Below are positions 1 to 6,830 of a stretch of 9,443 nt of DNA, one piece after another. Every line of letters begins with the position of its first letter. Position 1 is the first letter of the stretch. Source of the stretch: JBHJHK01 sp050330975 (GTDB taxonomy: Bacteria > Pseudomonadota > Gammaproteobacteria > Competibacterales > Competibacteraceae). Both the position numbers and the translations under genes were made by a program. The stretch lies in NCBI GenBank assembly GCA_050330975.1, contig JBHJHK010000222.1, forward strand, positions 1 to 9,443, written 5' to 3'. The notes beneath the pieces are model-generated. The model did no database searches and had not been told where the DNA came from. It was given only the letters and a program-made list of their open reading frames with translations.

Positions 1-65
1 GGTCGAGGGGTTGGCCACTGGGCTTGGAGTCCTTGGGGTTTATAGCAAAGTTGGGGGCAATGACC

Positions 66-656
66 ATGCTGGGAAGCGATGGAATTCAGACGGCGCGGCG
101 CTGTAGATCTTCGGGGTTGGGGCGCCCCATACTCATCTTATGGCGGGGTTTGTTATTGTGGGGTTTGGCCTTGGGGCTGTGGGGGGCGGGCCCAGGGGCG
201 GCCGCCGAGGATACCTCTTCCCTACCCCCGGCCACGGGGCCGGTGCTGTTGACGGTCAAAGGCGCCATCGACCACACCAACGCCCCCGGTGTCGCCCAGT
301 TCGACCGGGCCATGCTCGAGGCCTTACCCCAGGTTACCGTCACTACCCACACCCCCTGGACCGAGGGCCCCATCCGCTTCGAAGGTCCCCTGTTGCGAGA
401 TATCCTCGCCCAAGCCGGGGCGCGGGGTCAAAGGCTGCAGGCCCTGGCCCTCAACCGCTATCGGGCCGAAATTCCCGTGGCCGACCTCCAGGACTATTCC
501 GTCATCGCCGCCCTGACTCGAGACGGCCAACCCTTGACCGTGCGCACCCAGGGGCCGTTGTGGATTGTCTACCCCTGGGATGACCATCCAGGCCTGGACA
601 GCGGGGTCACCCGTGGACGGGCGGTTTGGCAACTGTACGAGATCACCGTCCAGTGA
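66..656 (+). CDS. Exported small molybdopterin-binding-domain (sulfite oxidase fold) protein
   Basis: From the ATG at 66 this encodes 196 residues. A basic N-region (Arg11, Arg12, Arg14, Arg20) is followed by a hydrophobic core at about 21-42 and a likely signal-peptidase site near AAA|ED (47/48), so the mature protein should be periplasmic. Residues about 58-195 resemble the small Oxidored_molyb (SuoX-like) domain: a start like PVLLTVKGAI, then FEGPLLRDIL, YRAEIPVADL and GPLWIVYPWDD. In true sulfite oxidases a cysteine ligates the molybdenum; here the only cysteine is Cys13, in the signal peptide. Classical Mo-cysteine chemistry is therefore unlikely, and a ligand- or redox-sensing role is possible. 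The stop overlaps the start of the kinase gene, so the two are probably an operon and work together. Start: the ATG at 66 follows GGGGG with 8 bases spacing. The TTG at 24, ATG at 60 and a shorter TTG at 117 are alternatives. Confidence 0.72.
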   Translation: MLGSDGIQTARRCRSSGLGRPILILWRGLLLWGLALGLWGAGPGAAAEDTSSLPPATGPVLLTVKGAIDHTNAPGVAQFDRAMLEALPQVTVTTHTPWTEGPIRFEGPLLRDILAQAGARGQRLQALALNRYRAEIPVADLQDYSVIAALTRDGQPLTVRTQGPLWIVYPWDDHPGLDSGVTRGRAVWQLYEITVQ

Positions 657-2461
657 GGGCGTCCCTCCAAGCCATGTGCTGGGCCTTGGCTTTGGCCGTG
701 TTGGGCTTGATGGGCGGGCTTTTTTTCCTCTTCGCCGACCTGGCCGACCAGGGGATGATCCCCCGTACCCATTACGACGGCATGGTGGACCTGTGGCACG
801 CCAACCGCCTGGAGGTAGAGGCCCTGGAGGTCCTTGTGGCCCTCGACTCCTATCGATTGAACCCCACCGCCTCGGCGGCCGCCGAGGTGGGCTTGCGCTT
901 TGACATTCTCTGGAGCCGCATCATGCTGTGGCCCGGACATCGGGAAACCAACCACGACTTCAAGGCCTTCCTCAGCGCCTGGGACCCGCATATTCAACAA
1001 TTGGACACCTTGGGGCCAGGGAAGCTGATAAATTTGACGGAGGACCTGCGCCGCTTGATCGCCGCCGCCACTGGGCTCACCAGTCGGATGAGCCAGTCCC
1101 TGCAAAACTATACTTGGAGCTTTGAAGCTCGCTATGCCCAGCGCTTGGACCTGGGTATCTGGGCCCTGGGGGGTATCGCGGTGGGCAGTGGGGTGCTGAC
1201 GGTGTTGAGCCTCGTCAACCTCCGGTCCCTGTGGGCCTTGAGTCGTAGCTTGGAAGGCCAAGTCCAGCAGCGCACCGCCGCGCTGCGGGCCGAGATCGCC
1301 GAGCGGACCCGGACCCAGCGGGATTTGGCCGCAGAAGAGAACCGGTTGCGGATGATCCTCAACGCCACCGGCGAGGGCGTCTGTGGCCTCGACGAGGGGG
1401 GGCGCTGCACCTTCTGCAACCCCGCCGGACTCGCCCTGCTGGGCTACAACCGCGAGGCGGATCTCCTGGGTCAGCCCCTGGCCATGGCCTTGGCCGCTCC
1501 CCCCAGATTTCTCCAAGCCCCCGACCTCCGCCGAGGCCTCAGGCACCTGTTGCGGTGGGCTCCCCAGGGGAACACCACTTTGAGGCGCCGCGATGGCCAA
1601 GTGTTTCCCGCCACCTATACCCTGGGATACCTGGGCCAGGGCGCCGTGGCGGTGTTCGCCGACGATAGCGAGCGCCAGCAGCGGGAAGCCGAGCGCCTCC
1701 AGGCCCAAAAGCTCGAGACCCTGGGCCACCTGAGCGGCGGCGTGGCCCACGATTTCAACAACCTGTTGACGGTGATCCTGGGCAACCTCCAGTTGCTCCA
1801 GGAAGCCCTAAAGGCCCGGAGCTACCTGGACGGCGGGGAGCGTGCCCTCGTGAATGAGGCCCTCGCGGCCGCCGATGCCGGCGCCAATTTGACCCAACGA
1901 CTCTTGACCTTCGCCCGCAAGCGTCCCCTGTATCCAAGACCCGTCGCCCTGCAGGCGTTTCTCCCGCGGGTGTTGCCCCTGGCCAAACGCTTGCTCCCCA
2001 AGGGCGTCACCTTGACGGTGACAGAAACCCTGCCGGCGGTGACAGTGCGGGTCGATCCCCAACAACTGGAGAATGCCTTGCTCAATTTGGCCATCAACGC
2101 CGGCCAGGCATCCGTGGCCGGGGGAACGGTGGAGCTGATAGTCCAGACCTTGGTGAATCGCAGTGCCATCGAAGTCGTCGGCGGGACCCTGGCCCCGGGG
2201 CGCTATGCCGCGCTGTCGGTGGCGGACCGCGGCGAGGGAATGGATCCCGAGACCCAGCGCCGGGCCTGCGAGCCGTTTTTCACCACCAAAAGCCAGGGCA
2301 CTGGCCTGGGACTGAGCACCGTCCACGGCTTTGTCGTCCAGTCCAAGGGGGGATTGGCCCTGGATAGCCATCGGGGCCGCGGCACACGGGTGACCCTCTA
2401 TTTGCCTCTGGTGGCGGTGGCGGCCACCGAAGAACAGATACCCGGTGGCGTCATCCCATGA
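653..2461 (+). CDS. Membrane-bound PAS sensor histidine kinase (NtrB-like H box)
   Basis: The product is 602 residues from the GTG at 653, chosen because its GTGA overlaps the upstream stop; TTG 626 and ATG 674 are alternatives. A TM segment at about 6-28 and another at about 167-189 enclose a roughly 135-residue periplasmic domain I do not recognise. A coiled-coil linker (about 192-232) and a PAS domain (about 228-340, with GEGVCGLDEGG) follow. The H box AHDFNN carries the presumed phosphorylated His366. The ATPase domain has N-box residues around Asn478 and Asn482, G1 DRGEGM (525-530), the F-box CEPFFTTK and G2 GTGLGLS (549-555). All core catalytic motifs are present, so it should autophosphorylate and pass phosphate to a response regulator. 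It has no receiver domain and no regulator gene lies next to it in the window. Overlap with the exported molybdopterin-fold gene suggests that protein presents the signal to the periplasmic domain; this is inference. Confidence 0.9.
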   Translation: MRASLQAMCWALALAVLGLMGGLFFLFADLADQGMIPRTHYDGMVDLWHANRLEVEALEVLVALDSYRLNPTASAAAEVGLRFDILWSRIMLWPGHRETNHDFKAFLSAWDPHIQQLDTLGPGKLINLTEDLRRLIAAATGLTSRMSQSLQNYTWSFEARYAQRLDLGIWALGGIAVGSGVLTVLSLVNLRSLWALSRSLEGQVQQRTAALRAEIAERTRTQRDLAAEENRLRMILNATGEGVCGLDEGGRCTFCNPAGLALLGYNREADLLGQPLAMALAAPPRFLQAPDLRRGLRHLLRWAPQGNTTLRRRDGQVFPATYTLGYLGQGAVAVFADDSERQQREAERLQAQKLETLGHLSGGVAHDFNNLLTVILGNLQLLQEALKARSYLDGGERALVNEALAAADAGANLTQRLLTFARKRPLYPRPVALQAFLPRVLPLAKRLLPKGVTLTVTETLPAVTVRVDPQQLENALLNLAINAGQASVAGGTVELIVQTLVNRSAIEVVGGTLAPGRYAALSVADRGEGMDPETQRRACEPFFTTKSQGTGLGLSTVHGFVVQSKGGLALDSHRGRGTRVTLYLPLVAVAATEEQIPGGVIP

Positions 2462-2462
2462 C

Positions 2463-2480
2463 CGCGGTCCCACCACCGCG
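2463..2480. other. GC-rich inverted repeat after the kinase gene
   Basis: CGCGGT (2463-2468) and ACCGCG (2475-2480) form a perfect 6-bp stem with a 6-base loop just after the kinase stop at 2461. It could help end transcription between the two convergent genes, but no T-run follows it on the plus strand, so it is not a canonical intrinsic terminator. Confidence 0.25.
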
Positions 2481-2544
2481 TCGACTCCCCAGGGCGGCGT
2501 GGCAAGGGTCGTGGTCTTGGGTGTCGCCCGGTCGCCGATTCCCG

Positions 2545-2565
2545 CGGCCGGTGGGGGGCCGGCCG
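2545..2565. other. GC-rich inverted repeat at the end of the small membrane protein gene
   Basis: CGGCCG occurs at 2545-2550 and 2560-2565. The motif is its own reverse complement, so the copies can pair around a 9-base loop. It sits directly downstream of the minus-strand gene ending at 2566. No T-run is seen on either side, so a terminator role is only a suggestion. Confidence 0.22.
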
Positions 2566-3000
2566 TCAGCTGCGTCCTCGTCGCCGGCCCTTGGCGGCCA
2601 CCGCGGGGGCATCGACAACGCGGTCGGCGTCGGCGGGCATCTTTTCGCGCCTGGGGTCGGCCTCGTCCTCGAGGCGGACGTCGTAGTGCCAGCGCAGGTG
2701 GTCGGTCTGGGCTGGGTCTTGATCGCCCCTGGCCAGGGAAGCTGCAGCCCGCCCCCGTTCCCCCTTGAGGTTTTCTTTGAGGGCGGTCAAAAAGCCGCTG
2801 ACCCGCCGCTCAAAGGCCGCTTGGCCCTGGGGGGTCATGTCGGCGTAGATCAAGGCGGCGACCCCGGCGATGAAGACCACACCACCGATGAGGGCCATCA
2901 CCGGCTGGAGATAGGTCACGGCCAGGGCGGCGAGGGCTATGAGCAAATAGTGGCGTTTTTTCACGGCGAGGGGCGCAAAACCAGAGAATTGAAAGGTCAT
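2566..3000 (-). CDS. Small membrane protein of unknown function with two TM segments
   Basis: The product is 144 residues from the ATG at 3000. I do not recognise the family. A short N-terminal stretch with Lys14-Lys15-Arg16 leads into two closely spaced hydrophobic segments, about 18-32 and 34-53, with a Pro33 turn between them. A soluble tail follows that is rich in Arg, Lys, Asp and Glu (about 55-144), includes FLTALKENLKGERG (70-83) and ends in a basic cluster KGRRRGR. A cytoplasmic tail is likely. The frame stays open to a TTG at 3054, but the added residues are Gly/Pro-rich and the ATG at 3000 has G-rich sequence (GGGGG) a few bases upstream, so I prefer the ATG. It lies 90 bases downstream of the TTC38-like gene on the same strand and is probably co-transcribed with it. 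The hydrophobic pattern supports this frame over the longer opposite-strand frame. Confidence 0.65.
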   Translation of the reverse strand: MTFQFSGFAPLAVKKRHYLLIALAALAVTYLQPVMALIGGVVFIAGVAALIYADMTPQGQAAFERRVSGFLTALKENLKGERGRAAASLARGDQDPAQTDHLRWHYDVRLEDEADPRREKMPADADRVVDAPAVAAKGRRRGRS

Positions 3001-3055
3001 TATCCCCCACTTGAGCCCCCCTGTCGCCGGTTTTGCCCCGGGGGCATTCCCCAAG

Positions 3056-3083
3056 GGGGCGCCGTGACCCGGCCAGGCGCCCC
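3056..3083 (-). other. Hairpin between the TTC38-like gene and the small membrane protein gene
   Basis: GGGGCGCC (3056-3063) and GGCGCCCC (3076-3083) are perfect reverse complements, giving an 8-bp stem with a 12-base loop starting 7 bases past the upstream stop. No U-run follows in the minus-strand transcript. It could attenuate transcription or stabilise the end of the upstream message within the presumed operon; either role is inference. Confidence 0.35.
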
Positions 3084-3090
3084 TGTATCC

Positions 3091-4458
3091 TCAAGCCGAG
3101 GTGAGCAATTGGTTCAAATGGCGGCGGGCCGCCGGCGCCCGGGGGTCTGCCATGCGCTCCAGCACCTGGAGGTACTGGCGCCACACCACGGGACTGTGGG
3201 GGCGCTGGGCCGACCGCTGGCCCAGCAGCGCCGAGGCCTGTTCCCAGTGGCCGGCCTTGAGGGCGGCGGCGATGCGCAGTTGCTGGAACAAATCCCGCTG
3301 GGCGCGACTACCCCCCAAGCACTGGCCGTCGCCCACTCCCTGGAAGGCCTCTAGGGCTGCAGCAAAGTGCCCCTGGGCAAAGGCCTGGAGGCCGGCCAGC
3401 AAGGGCAACAGCGCCCCGGCCACATCGTCGGCCCTGGGGCCTCCGTCCGCCACCAGGGTCTCGAGGTGGCGCTGCAGACGGGCTAGGGCCTCTGGGTCGC
3501 GCCGGGCCAAGGCCAACGCCAGGTGGGCCTGGGTGAAGGGCAAGTCGTAGTCCAACAGGTTGGCGGTGGCAACGGTGGCCACCTCGTCCCATCGCTGGCC
3601 CACATCGACCCCCAACAGCTCCAACCGCCACAACAACGCCGCGGCGTTTTGCAGATCGGCGAAGTAGGGGGAGCCAGTCCAAATCAGGGTGTCAAAGGCC
3701 TCCAGGGCAGCGTCCCATTGGCCGAGGTCCAGGAGATAGAGGCAGCGGTGCCACCACAGATGGCCCTTGAGAGTGCCCCGGTCGGCTAGGTCAGCACCGT
3801 CGTAGGCCAGCCACGCCACCCCCTCGGCGAGGCGATTGTCGCTCTCCAACACGTGGGCCACGGCGTGGACTGACCAAAGATCTTCGGCGTTGTGGGCCAC
3901 CGCAAGCCGGCCCATGGCCTCGGCCCGCTCCAGCTCTCCGGCTTCCTCCAGACCAAAGGCGTACATACCCAACAGCGAGCCAAAGCCCGGGGTGTCCTCG
4001 TCCCAAGCCGGCAACACCGCCTGGGGCACCTCCTGCAAGACACCGCAGCGCCCCAGCCAGAAGCTGGCAAAGTGGTGGAGCCGCAACGCCAGGAGGTCCC
4101 GGGGATATTGCTCGATGAGTATCCCCCAGTGGTGGCAGGCCAAGGCCAAATCGTTGCCCGCCCAGGCGCTGAGGGCCGCCACGTGGCTTTGCTCCCGGGG
4201 TGTGGCCGCCGCCGCCAGGGCACGGGCATGGTCCAGGGAGGTTTGAGCCAGGGTGCGCCCCTGGCGGGAAAACAGCGCCAGGGCGGCATAGCCTTTAAAG
4301 CAATGGCCCAGGGCAAAGGTGGGATCGGCCCCCAGGGCCCGATCCAAGTGGTGGGAAACCGCGAGGCGGTACTCCAAAAAGGCATCGACGGCAGCGTCGA
4401 AGGCCTGGGCGGCGGTGGGCGTCGTCGCGAGCGACAGTCCACGACAGTCGTGGGCCAT
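3091..4458 (-). CDS. TTC38-like tetratricopeptide repeat protein
   Basis: The product is 455 residues from the ATG at 4458, which has an AGGAGA ribosome binding site at 4465-4470, 6 bases upstream; the frame stays open to 4611 but this start is clear. There is no signal peptide or TM segment, so it should be cytoplasmic. The sequence is a run of helical hairpins and looks like the TPR-38 (TTC38) family: an opening like DCRGLSLATT (4-13), a first repeat around HHLDRALGADPTFALGH (36-52), the conserved SVHAVAHVLE (196-205), and HLWWHRCLYLLD (233-244) followed by GQWDAALEAFD. The His-rich conserved helices at 198-202 and 233-237 are typical of this family as I know it. Length is close to the usual 430-470 residues. 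No biochemical function is established to my knowledge; TPR folds usually bind proteins. It is divergent from the solute-binding gene and upstream of a small membrane protein gene. Confidence 0.8.
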   Translation of the reverse strand: MAHDCRGLSLATTPTAAQAFDAAVDAFLEYRLAVSHHLDRALGADPTFALGHCFKGYAALALFSRQGRTLAQTSLDHARALAAAATPREQSHVAALSAWAGNDLALACHHWGILIEQYPRDLLALRLHHFASFWLGRCGVLQEVPQAVLPAWDEDTPGFGSLLGMYAFGLEEAGELERAEAMGRLAVAHNAEDLWSVHAVAHVLESDNRLAEGVAWLAYDGADLADRGTLKGHLWWHRCLYLLDLGQWDAALEAFDTLIWTGSPYFADLQNAAALLWRLELLGVDVGQRWDEVATVATANLLDYDLPFTQAHLALALARRDPEALARLQRHLETLVADGGPRADDVAGALLPLLAGLQAFAQGHFAAALEAFQGVGDGQCLGGSRAQRDLFQQLRIAAALKAGHWEQASALLGQRSAQRPHSPVVWRQYLQVLERMADPRAPAARRHLNQLLTSA

Positions 4459-4470
4459 GAGAGCTCTCCT
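4459..4470 (-). promoter_or_regulatory. Shine-Dalgarno site with a 10-base palindrome before the TTC38-like gene
   Basis: On the minus strand AGGAGA (4470-4465) lies 6 bases before the ATG at 4458, a near-consensus ribosome binding site that settles the start. The bases 4459-4468 form the perfect palindrome GAGAGCTCTC, which overlaps the site and abuts the start codon. Confidence 0.75.
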
Positions 4471-4641
4471 GTGGGGGTGTGTGACGCTTGCTTGGCCACG
4501 GATGGATAATCCCGTCACCGCGTCTACGCAGCCAGGGCAGCTCGGGATGAATGGCCGTCGGGGGTTCTCGGAGATCCACGGCCCTTGCGAGTCCCAGGCC
4601 AAGGCCTTCATGCCTTAGAATAGTCAGCCACATCCAACAGC

Positions 4642-4646
4642 GAGGA
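4642..4646 (+). promoter_or_regulatory. Ribosome binding site of the solute-binding protein gene
   Basis: GAGGA lies 6 bases before the ATG at 4653 and decides that start over the upstream open frame (to 4551), whose product would place a non-signal-like extension ahead of a good signal peptide. A possible -10 element TAGAAT is at 4616-4621, but I see no matching -35 box. Confidence 0.65.
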
Positions 4647-4652
4647 TTTACC

Positions 4653-5642
4653 ATGACTCACCTAGCCCGTCGCCTTGCCCTCTCCTTGGGTCTAGTGGCC
4701 TCGAGCACCCTGTCCTCAGGTGCCGTGGCCGACCAGATCAACGGCGCGTCGCCCACGGGCTCCTACACTACGGTGTTTGCCCCCCTGATCAAAAAGGTGC
4801 TGGACGAGAACTTTTTTTACTTCGACATCGCCCCCTCGGCCGGCAGTGTCGAAGCCTTTGAGCGGGTGCTGGATAACCCCGGCCAAATCTCCATTGGCCA
4901 GCTGGACGTGGTGGCCATTTTGGCCCAGGAGAACCCCGACCAGGTGACCATTGTCCGCCGGCTGGCCAACGAATGCCTCTACGCCGTGGCCCAGAGCGAC
5001 GCCATTGGCAACTGGCGGGAGCTGGAACGGGTCGCCCGCCGGGCGCGGATCGTCACCGCCGCCGAGAAGAGCGGTTCCAATTTCACCCTCAAGACCATCA
5101 TGACCCTCAACCCCGAAGGTCGCATGGCCCAGGCCGTGGACCGGGTGGTCAACCTGGACGACGCCGCCACGGCCTTTGAGCGGGTGGCGGCCGGGGAAGC
5201 CGACGTGGCCTTCGCCGTGGCCTACCCCGACCCCGAATCCCGCCTGTTTGAAATCGCCCGGGAAAACGACTTGAACTTTGTCCCCGTGGGCACCCCGGCC
5301 ATGCGCCGGGTGCAGGTGGACGGTCAATCGGTCTATACCCCCTCCCAGATCACCATCGAGGAGGGCGGGCTGTTCTCCGAAGCCAAGACGGTGACCACCT
5401 CCTGCACCAGTGCGGTGATCTTCACCGGTAGTCTGAGTCGCTTTGAAGAGGGCTCCGAGGCCTACCTCGACCAACAGGACAAAATCGGCATTCTCCGAGA
5501 GGCTCCCGACGAGGCCTTTGTCCCCGACGACGACCGTTGGACCCGGATTTTTAGTTCCGCCCGCAATCTGGCCAGCGACGCCGCCGACAGCTTTTGGGGT
5601 CTGGTGGACTCGGTGGGGGGCGACGGCGAGGCCAAGGAGTGA
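4653..5642 (+). CDS. Exported TAXI-like periplasmic solute-binding protein
   Basis: The product is 329 residues. The N-terminus is a clear Sec signal peptide: Arg6-Arg7, a hydrophobic core (8-20) and likely cleavage at AVA|DQ (26/27). The mature part reads like a type II periplasmic binding protein of the TAXI group used by TRAP transporters: GASPTGSYTTVFAPLIKKVL near the start, SAGSVEAFERVLDNP (62-76), ISIGQLDVVAILAQ (79-92), TAAEKSGSNFTLKTIM (135-150) at the second-lobe entry, and AAGEADVAFAVAYPDPES (179-196). Cys108 and Cys251 are the only cysteines and could form a disulfide in the periplasm. The family match is by pattern only and is divergent from standard TAXI proteins. No DctQ/DctM-like permease gene is in the window, so either the transporter is encoded elsewhere or the protein acts as a sensor or scavenger. 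Its 3' end faces rlmK with 16 bases between. Confidence 0.68.
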   Translation: MTHLARRLALSLGLVASSTLSSGAVADQINGASPTGSYTTVFAPLIKKVLDENFFYFDIAPSAGSVEAFERVLDNPGQISIGQLDVVAILAQENPDQVTIVRRLANECLYAVAQSDAIGNWRELERVARRARIVTAAEKSGSNFTLKTIMTLNPEGRMAQAVDRVVNLDDAATAFERVAAGEADVAFAVAYPDPESRLFEIARENDLNFVPVGTPAMRRVQVDGQSVYTPSQITIEEGGLFSEAKTVTTSCTSAVIFTGSLSRFEEGSEAYLDQQDKIGILREAPDEAFVPDDDRWTRIFSSARNLASDAADSFWGLVDSVGGDGEAKE

Positions 5643-5658
5643 TGGGCGGTTACGGGGG

Positions 5659-6585
5659 CTAGGGTCGCCGCAGGCGAAAGCAACAGTGGATGCGGGGCCG
5701 CCGGGCGAAGTCCTTGGGAATCGAGGGGGCCGTCAGGTCGTCGATAATCCAGGGGTCCAAGGCTCCGCGATCGAGCTTAAAACGCCGGAAATTGTTGGAA
5801 AAAATTACCTCGCCCCCGGGAGCTGTGCGGTGCCAAGCCGCCGCCAACAGCTCGCCGTGGTCCCGCTGCACGTCGAAGCTGTCGGCCATGCGCTTGGAGT
5901 TGGAGAAGGTCGGTGGGTCGATGAAAATCAGGTCGTAGGTGCCCCGGTCATCGCTGAGCCAGGCGGTGCAGTCGGCCCGCACCAGGCGGTGGCGAGGTCC
6001 CTCAAAGCCGTTGAGGGCCAAATTGCGCCGGGCCCAATCCAAATAGGTGGCCGACAGATCCACCGTGGTGGTGGTGGTGGCGCCACCGACGGCGGCGAAT
6101 ACCGTGGCCGAACCGGTGTAGGCAAACACATTGAGAAACCGCTTGCCAGCCGCCTTCTCCATGAGCCAGCGGCGCACCGGGCGATGGTCGAGAAACAGGC
6201 CGGTGTCCAGATAATCCGTCAGATTGACCCACAACCGAGCCGGTCCCTCCCGCACTGTCATAAATGCCCCTTGTTGCCCCTGGCGTTGGTACTGTTGTTG
6301 CCCCCGTTGGCGCTGGCGGGTTTTAAATACCGTGCGCGTCTCGGGGATGTCGGTGGCCAAAGGCAAGGTTTGCTTGGCCAATGCCAAACGGCGGGCGGCG
6401 GCGGTCTTGTCCACCGACGGCGGCGGGGCATATTCCTGGACGTGGAGCCAGTCTTCGTAGCGGTCGATGGCCAGGGCAAACTCGGGGAGGTCGGCGTCGT
6501 AGAGGCGCCAACAGTGAATGTTTTCCCGGGTCGCCCAGCGCTCCAGGGCGCGGCGATTTTTGCGCAGGCGGTTGTAAAAAGGCAT
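5659..6585 (-). CDS. rlmK: Stand-alone RlmK-like 23S rRNA (guanine-N7) methyltransferase
   Basis: The product is 308 residues from the ATG at 6585. It matches, by recognition, the C-terminal half of E. coli RlmKL, which makes m7G2069 in 23S rRNA: FYNRLRKNRRALERWA (3-18), CWRLYDADLPEF (25-36), DRYEDWLHVQEYAPP (41-55), the linker RQRQRGQQQYQR, then NLTDYLDTGLFLDHRPVR (121-138). The SAM site follows: motif I NVFAYTGSATV (152-162), Asp176 in TTTVDLS, Asp205 in RADC, and the catalytic-type DPPTFSNSKRM (223-233). The end, DFARRPRIHCC, also fits. The N-terminal RlmL half (THUMP plus m2G2445 methyltransferase) is absent, because the next gene upstream is divergent. The frame stays open upstream with a Pro-rich stretch to a GTG (6630) and a TTG (6660), neither with a ribosome site; the ATG has only GAGG nearby. 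A run of GTG triplets (6065-6080) encodes the Thr run before Asp176. Confidence 0.85.
   Translation of the reverse strand: MPFYNRLRKNRRALERWATRENIHCWRLYDADLPEFALAIDRYEDWLHVQEYAPPPSVDKTAAARRLALAKQTLPLATDIPETRTVFKTRQRQRGQQQYQRQGQQGAFMTVREGPARLWVNLTDYLDTGLFLDHRPVRRWLMEKAAGKRFLNVFAYTGSATVFAAVGGATTTTTVDLSATYLDWARRNLALNGFEGPRHRLVRADCTAWLSDDRGTYDLIFIDPPTFSNSKRMADSFDVQRDHGELLAAAWHRTAPGGEVIFSNNFRRFKLDRGALDPWIIDDLTAPSIPKDFARRPRIHCCFRLRRP
6065..6080. repeat. GTG triplet microsatellite inside rlmK
   Basis: Five tandem GTG triplets plus one base on the plus strand, read as ACC/CAC-type codons on the minus strand, encode the Thr170-Thr174 run just before the SAM-binding Asp176. Loss or gain of whole triplets would keep the frame. 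E. coli RlmKL has a shorter Thr run at this point. Confidence 0.6.
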
Positions 6586-6639
6586 GGCCTCGGCGGGTAG
6601 GGGGACCGGGGGAGGGGAGTCTGTCGTCACGGGTGGAAA

Positions 6640-6740
6640 AGCGCCATTACGCAGTAACAATCAAGTGAAAAAATGTGTGGATCAAGCCAACGTCAAGTGT
6701 CAAGGGCTGCATTTTGGTGAAATTTTGCTAACTTGTCCCC
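6640..6740. promoter_or_regulatory. AT-rich divergent promoter region between rlmK and the DUF882 gene
   Basis: The gene-free stretch 6586-6830 contains the only clearly AT-rich DNA of the window, about 6640-6735, as expected for divergent promoters. On the minus strand TTGACA (6703-6698) and TTGACG (6696-6691) look like -35 boxes, but I find no good -10 at the right distance; TTGATC (6685-6680) with GATTGT (6662-6657) at 17 bases is the best pair for rlmK and is weak. For the DUF882 gene, TGCTAACTT (6726-6734) resembles an extended -10. Small inverted repeats lie between there and the start, CCTGG...CCAGG near 6760 and CGTT-AGCG-AACG near 6788-6799. Confidence 0.4.
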
Positions 6741-6830
6741 CGAGTATCGACGGGGCCCTGGTATCCTCCAGGCATCTAGGCCCTGCTCGTTAGCGAACGT
6801 CGACACCTGTCCCAACAGAGCGATTACCCT

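Noticed and set aside
569..1750. A 393-codon minus-strand open frame antisense to the kinase.
   Set aside because: It is Gly/Gln/Pro-rich without motifs and lies fully opposite a kinase with intact PAS and H-box motifs. Such antisense open frames are common in GC-rich DNA.
2458..3354. A 298-codon plus-strand open frame whose ATG overlaps the kinase stop (ATGA), suggesting a third operon gene.
   Set aside because: Its product is low-complexity Gly/Pro/Arg-rich with no domain pattern. It runs opposite the small membrane protein gene and the end of the TTC38-like gene, both of which have good hydrophobic or family patterns.
4551..4652. Longer N-terminus of the solute-binding protein from the upstream ATG.
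   Set aside because: The extension would precede a normal signal peptide and has no ribosome site, while the ATG at 4653 has GAGGA at good spacing.
5443..6600. A 385-codon plus-strand open frame opposite rlmK.
   Set aside because: The opposite strand encodes every conserved RlmK motif; this frame shows none and overlaps the end of the solute-binding gene.
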